From the NCBI GenBank assembly GCA_033557465.1, contig CM066035.1, positions 247,398,869 to 247,462,868 of the forward strand: a DNA stretch of 64,000 bases, in the 5' to 3' direction. The position numbers and the translations under genes were made by a program. Positions 51,576 through 61,034 of this stretch are shown piece after piece. This DNA comes from Ichthyophis bannanicus. Taxonomy: Eukaryota; Chordata; Amphibia; Gymnophiona; Ichthyophiidae. The notes beneath the pieces were generated by a model. That model made no database searches, had not been told where the DNA came from, and worked only from the letters and a program-made list of their open reading frames with translations. Positions within the stretch are counted from its first letter, which is position 1. The number at the start of each line of letters is the position of its first letter.

Positions 51576-52440
51576 GGCAAATAATACAAGTTTGACAACA
51601 ATATCGACTCGGGCTGTATAATTAACAAAACCTCTTTTAAATACTTACGGAAAAATAACAGCGGTGTTAAAAACTGCTTCACTGGAAAATTCAAGAAATG
51701 AAGATTGTTTCCTCTAGTCATGTTCTTCACATTCTTAAGCTGCCTGTGTACAACTAAAGAATCCTTCACCAAGGAAGCCAAAACAGACTGGAATGTCACA
51801 TATTGAGAGTCCAATCTGTCACACCTCCCCTCGATCGCCAACATCCTTGCCTCTTGCTCAGAGAGCTTAGCAACTATATCAGCAGAGAATGTGGAGAATC
51901 CTTCTGTTCGGAGTACAATATCCTAAATGTCTGTCAGGGAAATGTCCTTTAAATCTGCAGCAGAAGAAGAAACTATAGTTGAAGGAAATATAGTAGCTTT
52001 TGGAAGGAGCAAAAAAGACCCTCCCTCAGAGAAAGCAGCACAGCCATCAGTCCAAGGTGAGGAGGCAGAAACTGGCGGTGGCCTGCCTTGTAATAAGGTT
52101 GTCATTGCCAGGTCTCAACGAGATCCCAGAACAGTTGGGCAAAGTCAAACCCAGTACAGGAGTGTTGGCTGTTTCTTGTTGTCTCACAGTCAACTGAATG
52201 TGTTGGTCCATTGGCCAATTACTTTCACTAACTTCTTCCGAGGTATCTTTCCTTTTAGTTTACACTTTGGCCCCATACACTCTGTAGGAGCAAATCTCCT
52301 TCCAAACTCCAAATAGGCTCCTTCGAGCTCCAAAGGGGCAGATCCTAGCCCCTTAAACATGCCCCTTTGGAGCATGCACCCTCGGGCACGTGCCGCAGAG
52401 GGCCATAAGATTATATAGGTCCCCTTGCAGTATGCCACCA
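51563..52440 (-). pseudogene. L1-like ORF1 fragment, copy 3
   Basis: The minus strand encodes 'VKNMTRGNNLHFLNFPV' and 'FRKYLKEVLLI', the RRM-like start seen in the copies at 46,465 and 53,907. The coiled coil lies upstream ('RCDRLDSQYVTFQSVLASLV'). The part above 51,845 is in broken frames. The G/C-rich start near 52,350 shares 'catgcccctttgga'-like wording with the 5' region of the copy at 47,640. The C-terminal domain is missing. Confidence 0.65.
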
Positions 52441-52608
52441 GAGTGGCCTCTCAGACGCCAGTAGAGATGGTAAGCAAATGAATCCAGCATCAATCCTGCC
52501 ATGATTCCAAGGACCTAAGATTATATAGGTCCCCTTGAAGTATATCACCAGAGTGGCCTCTCAGATGCTGGTAGAGATGGTAAGCAAATAAATCCAGTAG
52601 CAGTCTCC
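52407..52608. repeat. Two tandem copies of a 108-bp unit
   Basis: 'aagattatataggtcccctt' starts both units (about 52,407 and 52,515), each continuing through 'agagtggcctctcaga' and 'gtagagatggtaagcaaa'. They stand just 5' of the ORF1 fragment when read on the minus strand. Confidence 0.75.
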
Positions 52609-52644
52609 GGTATTATTGTTGTTTAATGTTTTATTTGTTCCTAT

Positions 52645-52790
52645 GAGGTCATAATCCCCTGAGGATAGCTATGGCTGAAACACATGTAGGGCTGGACCTC
52701 CTTGGATACCTAATAAAGCTCTTCACAACTTCCTACTGCATAATATGAGTCCTGCTTCTTCTGTGCTTCGTCAATTCTGCAGTAGAAGGC
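52645..52790 (+). repeat. Dispersed repeat R, copy 2
   Basis: 'gatagctatggctgaaacac' and 'cctccttggatacctaataa' match copy 1 at 39,090-39,215 in reverse. Both copies keep a GGTC/GACC and CCC/GGG pairing around the central block. Confidence 0.7.
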
Positions 52791-53520
52791 ACTCCGGACC
52801 CATAAGCTCTGCTGCATAGAAGGCATGCGTGACCACCAGGGGCAAGTTTGAGAATAAGCAGCTTGATGCTTCCCTTAATGGAGGTATGAGTCACTCCAAA
52901 CTCCAGGCAGAAGATCCTCCAGGAGCCCCATGAGGGGTACAGTCTCTGGGCCTACTGGATCAGGTCTTTCACATCCAGCCCTTCCAGCTGTAAGCCCAGC
53001 AAACAAGCCTCTCCTCAACTGCTTCCCACAGCCTCCTGGTTAGGAGGTGGGACTGCATCCGCTACTTTACCTGATCATTCTTCTCCTGGAGGAGAAGAGG
53101 AGTCTGGTCAAATGACAGGAAACAGTGCTGAACAGACTAGCGGTGCATCTGAATCAGGGGCTGTGCATCCTAGAGCAAACATCTGGCCATAAAATCGATG
53201 CTGTGCAACCAAGGGCTGGTGGGAAGTCGGGCCCAATGAGCTGACCGAGGATCAGACACTCTGAGTCAGCTGTGACTTAAACGAATCCCCACTGAGAGAG
53301 AACTCAACTCAGGAAAGTAGGAACTGACCCCCAGGAGTTCAACCTCATGGGATTTAATTAGTCTGCCCTTACGACAACCATTTCTCGATTCCAAACTTTA
53401 CAAATAAAGCTCTGCAGGCCTGTGTCTTCTGTGACCTTCACCAAGAACACTAAACTGGGCCAGTTCAACATCCAGTTATGGGTAACTGGGCCCTCTACAT
53501 GCAGAAAGATACTGCTATCA
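52791..53520. other. No recognised gene; one 100-codon open frame
   Basis: Codons 52,890-53,192 are open on the plus strand with a Ser/Gly/Glu-rich product ('SSPGGEEESGQMTGNSAEQ') and no starting ATG. It may be the N-terminal part of a LINE ORF1. I cannot assign it. Confidence 0.4.
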
Positions 53521-54421
53521 CCCCTATTTTCATTTTTATTTTTTTATTTTATATTTAATTTTACAATACATTACCAAGTATCCACTTGTTAGGAAAAGGA
53601 ACACAGTCAAGAAATATGAGAAATCCAATTTAGGTACAAGGAAAATAATATAAAAACTAGGTACTAACAGCTCAAAAATTGCGGAGGGCGTGCTATAGAG
53701 AATAGATAAGGAAATTACATACTCCACTAGGAGAAACAAAAGGAAAACAAAGCTTAACCTGAGCACAACAGCATACTATTTAAGTGAGCATCTAGAACTC
53801 AAGGCACACTAGGTGGAGAGGAAACTACCTGCCTAGCACTAATGAAAGCTATCACTCAGAAGGCTGACAGAAAACATAATTCACAGAATTAAATTTAACT
53901 AGGCACTTACAGGGGAACTTTAAAAAAAAATAAAGCACCCAACTGCAAGACACCTGATTTCAATAACAGGAAATCTCTACAGTGTTTCTGGGTCACTCTA
54001 GAGAGATCCAGGAAGACCCTAACATTATAACCAAGAAAAGGGACATGTCTCTTTTTAAGAATCCAATCTCTGTCCACAGACAACACATAGGAAACCAAAA
54101 GAGTTGCAGGAGACACAGACTCTGATTGCAATTCTTCAAATAGTGTAGAAACATTCAATGTGTCCAAAGCTGGAGGCTCCTCTGATGACTGTTTCTTTCC
54201 CAGCGGCATATAATAGATACGTGACACAGGAGGAAACACTTCTTTGGGCACTTGTAACACCTTGATTAGATATCTACAAAACATCTCCCTAGCAGATATA
54301 GCTGAGGATTTTGGAAAATTTATAGACTTCAGATTGGACGTCCTGGACATGTTCTCCAAAGTCTCCAATTTAAATCTTACATCGGTTAAATCCTTCAATG
54401 TGGAAATATGAGAATCAGGAC
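53521..54421 (-). mobile_element. ORF1-only L1-like element, copy 2 (5' part displaced)
   Basis: ORF1 sequence (stop at 53,907) is followed on the minus strand by about 380 bases and then an A-rich end ('aataaaaaaataaaaatgaa' in that orientation) at about 53,525. There is no ORF2. The ORF1 start is cut at 54,421 by the palindrome-bearing element; the missing part should lie beyond the window. Confidence 0.65.
53907..54421 (-). pseudogene. L1-like ORF1 protein, C-terminal part
   Basis: 'KLETLENMSRTSNLKSINFP' opens the RRM-like domain, after the end of a coiled coil. The C-terminal domain includes 'LKKRHVPFLGYNVRVFLDLS'. The frame is open from the junction to the stop at 53,907, so this copy is better preserved than the one at 46,465. 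The first 13 or so codons of the open frame upstream of 54,421 belong to the inserted element. Confidence 0.7.
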
Positions 54422-54703
54422 CAGCGCTACCCGGTAAGCCAGATAAGCACGGCAGGAGCACACCAGCGGCGGGAGGGCTTCAAAAAAGAAAGCAGCCACG
54501 GGAACATTTCTCTGTTCCCGCGGCTCTGCTATCTTTTAAACTGTTGGATCATGGCATTTGCAGCAGTAACAAGCATTTCCTGTTTCTCATAAGAAACAAG
54601 AAATGCTAATTATTGCCTTTAGAAACTCTGCGACCCAGCAGTGTGAAAGATAGCAAAGCTGTGGGAACAGAGAAATGTTCCCACGGCTGCTTTTTTTGAA
54701 GGA
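54422..54703. repeat. Palindrome at a probable hAT-like end
   Basis: A 226-bp inverted repeat (54,478-54,703, centre about 54,590) begins 'cttcaaaaaagaaagcagcc' and ends with its reverse complement. Each arm carries its own small hairpin, 'gggaacatttctctgttccc'. The sequence from 54,422, 'cagcgctacccggtaagcc', starts with CAG at the point where ORF1 is cut, as a hAT end would. Confidence 0.65.
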
Positions 54704-54714
54704 CGAATTGGAGC

Positions 54715-55680
54715 AGACACAGGGGGGGAGCTGTAAGGAAGCAGACACGGTGGAGGGGGTGCTGGAAGACAGCAGACATGGGGGGCTACAAGGGAGCAGA
54801 TATGGGGGGAGCTGGAAGGGAGCAGACATGGGAGAGCTACACAGGGGGGGGAACTGGAAGGGAGCAGACACGAGGGAGTAACACATGGAGGAGCCGGAAG
54901 GCAGTAGACACTGGGGAGCTGGAAGGGAGCAGACATGGGGGGCGGGAACTGGAAGGAAGCAGACATGGAGGGCAGCTGGAAGAGAGCAGACACAAGGGGG
55001 CTACAAGGGAGCAGACAAAGGGAGAGCTGGAAGGGAGTAGACATGGGGGAGCTACACAGAGGGGAGCAAGAAGGGAGCAGACACAGGGGGGAAACAGGGG
55101 GGCTGGAAGGGAGCAGACATGGGGGAGCTGGAAGGGAACTGACACGGGAGGCGCTGGAAGGGAGCAGACATGGGTGAGCTACACAGAGGGGAGCTGGAAG
55201 GGAGCAGACCTGGAAGAGCTGGAAGGGAGTAGACATTGAGGGCTTGAAGTGAGCAGACATGGGGGGCTACAAGGGAGCAGATACAGGGGGGAACTGGAAG
55301 TGAGCAGACATGGGGGAGCTGGAAGGGAGCAGCCATGGGGGAGCTGGAAGGGAGCAGACACAGGGGGGAGCTGGAAGGGAGCAGACAGGGGAGAGGGGGC
55401 TGGAAGGTGGCTAGGAAATAGGAGGGAGGTTGGAAGAGAATTGATGGGGGGAAGGTGGAGGCTGGTAGGGAGCTCACATGGGGTTTGGAAGGGAGTGGAA
55501 AGGAGGAGGGCAGTTGGGGGCCGGAAGGGAGCTGACACTTGGGGATGGCACTGGAAGGCAGATGGACAGAGGAGAGGGAGACTAGAAGGGAAATGACATG
55601 GGAGGGGGCACTGGGACTGGAAGTTCGCTGATACCATGGATGGTATTTGGACTAGAAGGGGCTGGACAATGGAGAAAAAG
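54715..55680. repeat. Minisatellite of 'gagctggaagggagcagaca' type
   Basis: Units of roughly 27-36 bases based on 'ggagctggaagggagcagac' plus 'atgggg' repeat to about 55,420, then become irregular. A remnant continues after the CR1 insertion at 57,803-57,960. The long frames in several readings are by-products of the repeat. Confidence 0.85.
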
Positions 55681-55683
55681 GGG

Positions 55684-57802
55684 GAATAAGAACATAAGAA
55701 CATAAGATATGCCATACTGGGTCAGACCAAGGTCCATCAAGCCCAGTATTCTGTTTCCAACAGTGGCCAATCTAGGTCATATGTACCTAGCAGTTTCCCC
55801 AAGGGACACAGGTTCCACAATGCTTGTATTGGTTCAAGCATTGATATCCTGGGTCCCTTCTTAATAATGGCTTATGGACCTTTCCTCCAGGAACTTGTCC
55901 AAACCTTTTTAAACCCAGCTACACTAACAGCCTTTACTACATCCTCCGGTAACAAATTCCAGAGTTTGATTACACGTTGAGTGAAAAAATATTTTCTTTT
56001 ATTAGTCTTAAATAGTTTACCCTGTAGCTTCATTGCATGTCCCCTAATCTTTCTATATTCTGATAAGGTAAACAATCGATCTACGTTTACCCGTTCCACT
56101 CCGCTCATTAATTTATAGACTTCTATCATATCTCCCCTCAGCCGTCTCTTTTCCAGGTTAAAGAGCCCTAACCTTTTTAGCCTTTCTTCATAGGAGTATC
56201 CTTCCATCCCCTTTACCATTTTGGTGGCTCTTCTCTGAACCTTTTCTAATAACTCTATATCCTTTTTAAGATACGGCGACCAGAATTGCACACAATATTC
56301 AAGGTGCGGTCTCACCATGGAACGATATAGAGGCATTATAATATCTTTTGTTTTATTTTCCATTCCTTTCCTTATCATACCTAGCATTCTATTTGCTCTC
56401 TTGGCCGCCGCTGCACACTGGGCTGAGGGTTTTAACGTGGTATCCACAATGACGCCTAAATCTTTTTCCTGGGTGGTGGTTCCTAATGTGGAACCTTGCA
56501 TCGTGTAACCATAGTTTGGGTTGTTCTTCCCTAGGTGCATAACCTTGCACTTGTCCACATTAAATTTCATCTGCCATTTTGATGCCCAGTCTTCCAATTT
56601 ATCAAGATCCTCTTGCAATTTTCCACAATCCTCTTGGGTTTTAACAACTTTAAATAGTTTTGTGTCATCTGCAAATTTGATAACCTCACTCGTTATTCCA
56701 CTTTCCAGGTCATTTATGAATATGTCAAAAAGCAGCGGACCCAGCACAGATCCCTGGGGTACACCATTATTCACCTTTCTCCATTGGGAAAATTGTCCAT
56801 TTAGCCCTACCCTCTGCTTTCTATCTTTTAACCAGTTCCTGATCCACAATAGTACACTGCCTCCTATCCCATGACTCTTTAGTTTTGCCAAAAGTCTCTC
56901 ATGAGGGACCTTGTCAAAGGCTTTCTGAAAGTCCAGATACACAATATCAATCGACTCACCTTTGTCCACCTGATTATTCACTCCTTCAAAAAAACATAAC
57001 AGATTAGTAAGACAAGATCTTCCTTGTCTAAAGCCATGTTGGCTGTCTCTCATTAGTTCATGACTATCTACATGCTGAGTAATTTTATTCTTTATGATGG
57101 TTTCTATCATTTTTCCCGGTATTGACGTCAGGCTCACCGGTCTGTAGTTTCCCGGATCACTCCTGGAACCCTTTTTAAAAATTGGTGTTACATTGGCGAT
57201 CCTCCAATCTTCAGGAATTAGAGATGATTTTAATGATAGTTCACAGATTACTAATAGCAGGTCTGCAATCTCATATTTCAGTTCTTTCAATACCCTTGGA
57301 TGTATACCATCCGGCCCAGGTGATTTGCTACTCTTCAGCTTATCTAATAGTTGTAATACATCTTCTCGATGTATCGATATTTCCTTCAATTCTTCTGCAC
57401 CTTTAAATACCACTTCAGTCATGGGTAACATCCCTACATCTTCCTCAGTAAAGACTGAAGCAAAGAATTCGTTCAGTCTCTCCGCTATCGCCTTGTCTCC
57501 TCTTAGTGCTCCTTTAACCCCTTTATCATCTAATGGACCAACTGACTCTCTCACAGGTTTTTTGCTACGAATGTACTTGAAAAGGTCTTTACTTCGTGTT
57601 TTTGCTTCTGCAGCAAGCTTCTTCTCAGATTCTCCCTTTGCCTGCCTTATCAATGCCTTGCATTTGACTTGCCAATGCTTGTGCTTTTTCCAGGTTTCGT
57701 CGTTTGGCTCTTTTTTCCATTTCCTGAAAGATGCTTTTTTGGCAACAACAGCCTCTCTGACCTCACCTTTAAACCATGCTGGCAGTTTTTTGGACACCAG
57801 GG
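55684..57802 (-). mobile_element. CR1 LINE, 5'-truncated
   Basis: It is a minus-strand copy with the 3' tail 'cttatgttcttatgttctta' at 55,684, in the same subfamily as the pieces at 1-789 and 28,591. It starts inside ORF2 upstream of RT and lacks the endonuclease. It interrupts the minisatellite. Confidence 0.9.
55872..57797 (-). CDS. CR1 ORF2 reverse transcriptase (partial, long open frame)
   Basis: 641 codons are open. The N-terminal linker is basic ('SKKLPAWFKGEVREAVV'). RT blocks follow: 'SPGPDGIHPRVLKEL', 'NYRPVSLTSIPGKMIE', 'HGFRQGRSCLTNLL', 'IVYLDFQKAFDKVPHERL', 'GVPQGSVLGPLLFDIFIND' and 'KFADDTKLFKVV' with the catalytic FADD. The C-terminal part includes 'RPHLEYCVQFWSPYLKKDIE', the classic CR1 wording. 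A single-base change near 55,905 shifts the last few codons, compared with the copy at 28,591. The enzyme would nick and prime reverse transcription only with a complete ORF2; here the endonuclease is absent. Confidence 0.9.
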   Translation of the reverse strand: MSKKLPAWFKGEVREAVVAKKASFRKWKKEPNDETWKKHKHWQVKCKALIRQAKGESEKKLAAEAKTRSKDLFKYIRSKKPVRESVGPLDDKGVKGALRGDKAIAERLNEFFASVFTEEDVGMLPMTEVVFKGAEELKEISIHREDVLQLLDKLKSSKSPGPDGIHPRVLKELKYEIADLLLVICELSLKSSLIPEDWRIANVTPIFKKGSRSDPGNYRPVSLTSIPGKMIETIIKNKITQHVDSHELMRDSQHGFRQGRSCLTNLLCFFEGVNNQVDKGESIDIVYLDFQKAFDKVPHERLLAKLKSHGIGGSVLLWIRNWLKDRKQRVGLNGQFSQWRKVNNGVPQGSVLGPLLFDIFINDLESGITSEVIKFADDTKLFKVVKTQEDCGKLQEDLDKLEDWASKWQMKFNVDKCKVMHLGKNNPNYGYTMQGSTLGTTTQEKDLGVIVDTTLKPSAQCAAAAKRANRMLGMIRKGMENKTKDIIMPLYRSMVRPHLEYCVQFWSPYLKKDIELLEKVQRRATKMVKGMEGYSYEERLKRLGLFNLEKRRLRGDMIEVYKLMSGVERVNVDRLFTLSEYRKIRGHAMKLQGKLFKTNKRKYFFTQRVIKLWNLLPEDVVKAVSVAGFKKVWTSSWRKGP

Positions 57803-57990
57803 AATAGACACCAGTGGTGGTACCGGGAATGCAATGGGGTTGACACTGGAAGGTACTGGAAGGGGAGGCTGTAAAGGGAGCTGATAGTGGGGAGGGTTAC
57901 TGGGACTGGAAAAAGGCTGATGGAAGAAAATGAAGAAAGCAAAAGGAGAGACAAGAAATGGCAGATGGACTATAGACCATAGAAAGACAG
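57803..57990. repeat. Minisatellite remnant between CR1 and Ngaro
   Basis: 'ggaaggtactggaaggggag' and neighbours resemble the end of the array at 55,560-55,680. No gene is seen. Confidence 0.55.
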
Positions 57991-58461
57991 TAACCGAAGT
58001 ATCCGGATGCCCCATCCTTTGGCTGGCGGCAGTCATAACACTTTACCACCACTCGAGCCAAACCCCTTTCTTTCACATCCCCCCCCCCCCCCACAAAGAC
58101 ACACAGACCACAAGATTGGTGAACAATTAGTTGGTCGCAGCTTTATTTATAACATTGTAAAACCGGCCGAACATAGGCCAACAAACGTTGTTAGTCAAAA
58201 CGTTTCCCCCCCCCCCCTCCACCTCCCGAATTCCGGATGATACCCCACCAGCCATTTCTAGCAAAGTGGTGCATCATCCACCCCCCCATTGCCCCTCCGC
58301 CCGCCTCACCATGTTATTAGCAAAGGCCGGCATTTTCCCACCGGGCAGAGATCACACCCGTGATGTCTCCCCAACCTGGGGCAATGCCGCTCCTCTGCCA
58401 AGCGGCATTCACCTCCAATGCCCCCACCGGGTCGGCGAGCGCCGGCTCGCTACCCCGCCAC
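57991..58461 (-). repeat. Ngaro split repeat B2
   Basis: It is the same as 58,816-59,283 except for C-run lengths and a few bases. The block runs from 'taaccgaagtatccggatgc' to 'gctcgctaccccgccac'. Confidence 0.9.
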
Positions 58462-58815
58462 ACCCACAACCAAGACCCCCCCCCATACCCAGCTGCGACA
58501 ACACCCCCCAACCGGTAACCACGAGCAAGGGGAGGGTGGGAGGGAAACCTTTTCCGCGGCTGGCCACGCTGCAAAGAGGGAGAGCGCACACCAGCGATCT
58601 CCCTCGCGTGCCGCCGCTCCGCCCCCGACCGGCACCAGCACCAATCGTGAGGCACTACGTGTGCACGCCACTTGCTGGTGCCGGCCGCACTCCTCCTACG
58701 CTCATCCCTCCCCCCCCCCACCTACCCACTGCCGCGAATCCACCGCCGCCAGGCTGGGGCCCCGGGAACCCGGTTACTGCCGGCCTCGGGACCCTGCCCA
58801 GCGGCGCGGCGACAT
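58462..58815 (-). repeat. Ngaro segment A2
   Basis: 354 G/C-rich bases separate the two B copies. By the Ngaro pattern this is A2, and an identical A1 is predicted at the 5' end past the window edge. No gene is seen; open frames here are by-products of the composition. Confidence 0.7.
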
Positions 58816-59283
58816 TAACCGAAGTATCCGGATGCCCCATCCTTTGGCTGGCGGCAGTCATAACACTTTACCACCACTCGAGCCAAACCCCTTTCTTTCA
58901 CATCCCCCCCCCCCCCACAAAGACACACAGACCACAAGATTGGTGAACAATTAGTTGGTCGCAGCTTTATTTATAACATTGTAAAACCGGCCGAACATAG
59001 GCCAACAAACGTTGTTAGTCAAAACGTTTCCCCCCCCCCTTCACCTCCCGAATTCCGGATGATACCCCACCAGCCATTTCTAGCAAAGTGGTGCATCATC
59101 CACCCCCCCATTGCCCCTCCGCCCGCCTCGCCATGTTATTAGCAAAGGCCGGCATTTTCCCACCGGGCAGAGATCACAACCGTGATGTCTCCCCAACCTG
59201 GGGCAATGCCGCTCCTCTGCCAAGCGGCATTCACCTCCAATGCCCCCACCGGGTCGGCGAGCGCCGGCTCGCTACCCCGCCAC
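58816..59283 (-). repeat. Ngaro split repeat B1
   Basis: This is the direct copy of B2 directly after the hydrolase gene. Confidence 0.9.
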
Positions 59284-59301
59284 CGGCACAAGGTAGTTCA
59301 T

Positions 59302-59940
59302 CTATCCTTGTGCCGCCCCCCCCAAAGAAAGCTGCGACCAACACCAACATTCAATAGCCTCCTGCCAGTCATTCAGCAACAAATCCTGGCCAACAGGAGC
59401 AAGGTGCACACCGTCCAAGCGGTACAGGCCACTGCACCGGACTTCCGCCCAGGGATGTAACACCTGCCGTCCACCTGTTTGCTGAACCCACCGCCCGATC
59501 TGCCTATTGATTTTGATCAGGCCCCTCGACCACCGCCGCTGTGTCCAACAGGCGGGGCGAGGGATTATATCCGACCACAAAATGGCCACATCCGGAAAAA
59601 GTTCTTGTAGCAGACCAAGGTCCCTCTGAACCACGCGAATGAGCTGCCTGCAGGACCAACTCGCCAAGTCGTTGCCTCCCAAGTGAATCAATAGCCCGAC
59701 TGGCCGCCGACGCTGTGCCATTTGTGCCTGGACGAAGTCCACGAGCTGCCACCACCGCATTCCACGTTGTCCCATCCAGCATAGGCGAACTCCAGAAGCC
59801 GCTAGACCAAGATGTAGTCCCAAAGGCCTCGACACACCGCCCGCCGCTCGGCCCACTAGCCGAATGACTGGCCGATTATCCACCATTCGCTGGAACCGGC
59901 ACCATCTGAAAGGACAAAGCGGACTGCCACCAGCAGGCAA
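59302..59940 (-). CDS. Ngaro SGNH/GDSL-type hydrolase
   Basis: The open frame ends at 59,302. The SGNH-family blocks visible are 'LLIHLGGNDLASW' (Gly-Asn-Asp block) and 'LDGVHLAPVGQDLL' (the Asp-x-x-His block that gives two catalytic residues). The first block, with the serine, is not a clear GDS. 'DVAILWSDIIPRP' fits the strand between. No good ATG opens the frame; the first is in 'FQRMVDN', so it is probably reached by splicing from the recombinase (donor 60,078, acceptor 59,906). Hydrolase frames are known in Ngaro elements; their role is unknown. Confidence 0.75.
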   Translation of the reverse strand: MPAGGSPLCPFRWCRFQRMVDNRPVIRLVGRAAGGVSRPLGLHLGLAASGVRLCWMGQRGMRWWQLVDFVQAQMAQRRRPVGLLIHLGGNDLASWSCRQLIRVVQRDLGLLQELFPDVAILWSDIIPRPACWTQRRWSRGLIKINRQIGRWVQQTGGRQVLHPWAEVRCSGLYRLDGVHLAPVGQDLLLNDWQEAIECWCWSQLSLGGAAQG

Positions 59941-60078
59941 CTCTGAAATAGGAAGAAAATGTTGTTAGCAGCCCCCCCCCCCCCCAGAACCCAGCAACCC
60001 CGTGCCACCCAAGCAACCCCAAGACATCGTCGCCGCACCACCCGGATGCAGCGATCGACCCCCTAAGGGCGCACATAC
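59906..60078 (-). other. Candidate intron between recombinase and hydrolase
   Basis: The donor GTATGT is at 60,078-60,073. The acceptor 'ttgtcctttcag' ends at 59,906, giving 173 bases; joining them keeps the hydrolase frame. A stronger-looking acceptor, 'cttcctatttcag' at 59,943, has a CTAAC branch-like site about 20 bases upstream, but it would lead to a stop after about 22 codons. The donor overlaps the last tyrosine codon of the recombinase. Splicing is inferred from consensus and frame only. Confidence 0.5.
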
Positions 60079-61034
60079 CCTTCGTACGCTCCAGAACGCC
60101 ACCTCCCGATCCGTTGAATCACCGACCCCTCCAACCCCGCCGCCGCCGCACTGGTGGCCGCGCCGATCCGGAAAGAATGCGACGCAAAGCTCCGGTCATC
60201 GTAACCTAAGGACCGCAGTGCCAGGCGCAGCACCGCTGTAAACTGAAACTGCGTCACCGGCCTACCGTCCTCATGTAAAAAGAAGTAGGAACCATGCAAA
60301 CCCGAGCGCCTCAGAGAGTAAAGGCTCAAAGCACGCACGGGGCACGAGGGCAAGGGGTATATGGCGCCCAGTACCACCCAACTCCCTTTTCCCGTCTGAT
60401 CGGTCTTGGACCGTGGGAGGAAAATACGAACTTGAGACCCCTGGATGGTGACATGGGAGGGCTCGAGACCCCCAGGCGCACCCTTCCTGGCGGAGCGTGG
60501 CACCAGTTCGCACACGCGAAAGGCCCCAAAAAAGGCAGTCACGAACAATGCATGGAACAAGAGGGCCTCGAAAGGAGAAGCCGCAACACGAGGTAAGACC
60601 TCGCAAACACGCAGCAACAGTTCGTGAGAAACCGGACGCCGCCAGTCCTGGGGCCTGGGGTGAGCCCTAGCCCAACCCGCCAACAGATACCGAACAAGAA
60701 AAGAAACCCTCGGGTTCCCCCACCCCGCCGCCTTGCAGAAAAAGGAAAAACCAGCAACTGCGGACGTAGCAGCCGTACGAGTCCAACCCGCCTTCTTCGC
60801 CCAGAGCACGAATTGACCTATTAGCCCCTCGGGCACCTTCCCCCCGCCCCAGCCCCAAGAGCTCAGGAAAGCACTCACCTGGGAGTAACCACGCCGATAC
60901 AGGGCCCACGTGCTGCGCGCCACGGACGTCGACAACAGTGCCATCAGCTCTGGATTCCAACTTTCCAGAGATGCTCCGGGACCGGGGAAGCCGCCGGATC
61001 CGCCTTCGGAGCCAGCCGCCGAAATTGCGCCCAC
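60063..61034 (-). CDS. Ngaro tyrosine recombinase
   Basis: 323 codons, open. Residues 34-130 form the core-binding part ('VARSTWALYRRGYSQVSAF'). The catalytic part has Arg173 in 'FGAFRVCELV', His286 and Arg289 in 'SHSFRIGAATSA', Trp312 in 'RIGRWRS' and Tyr320 in 'YEGYVRP' at the very end. It replaces an integrase in this class. It overlaps the RT-RNase H frame by about 90 bases in another frame, so the start may lie inside the overlap. Confidence 0.85.
   Translation of the reverse strand: MGAISAAGSEGGSGGFPGPGASLESWNPELMALLSTSVARSTWALYRRGYSQVSAFLSSWGWGGGKVPEGLIGQFVLWAKKAGWTRTAATSAVAGFSFFCKAAGWGNPRVSFLVRYLLAGWARAHPRPQDWRRPVSHELLLRVCEVLPRVAASPFEALLFHALFVTAFFGAFRVCELVPRSARKGAPGGLEPSHVTIQGSQVRIFLPRSKTDQTGKGSWVVLGAIYPLPSCPVRALSLYSLRRSGLHGSYFFLHEDGRPVTQFQFTAVLRLALRSLGYDDRSFASHSFRIGAATSAAAAGLEGSVIQRIGRWRSGAYEGYVRP

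Noticed and set aside
52890..53192. A host exon
   Set aside because: There is no ATG, no splice-site support and no known domain; a LINE ORF1 remnant is as likely.
54619..55715. Long Ser/Pro/Leu-rich and Gly/Glu-rich frames
   Set aside because: All derive from the minisatellite, which is open in several frames because its unit lacks stops.
58188..58954. Frames of 130-250 codons over the Ngaro terminal repeats
   Set aside because: They come from C/G-rich repeats and are not conserved in codon pattern between B1 and B2.
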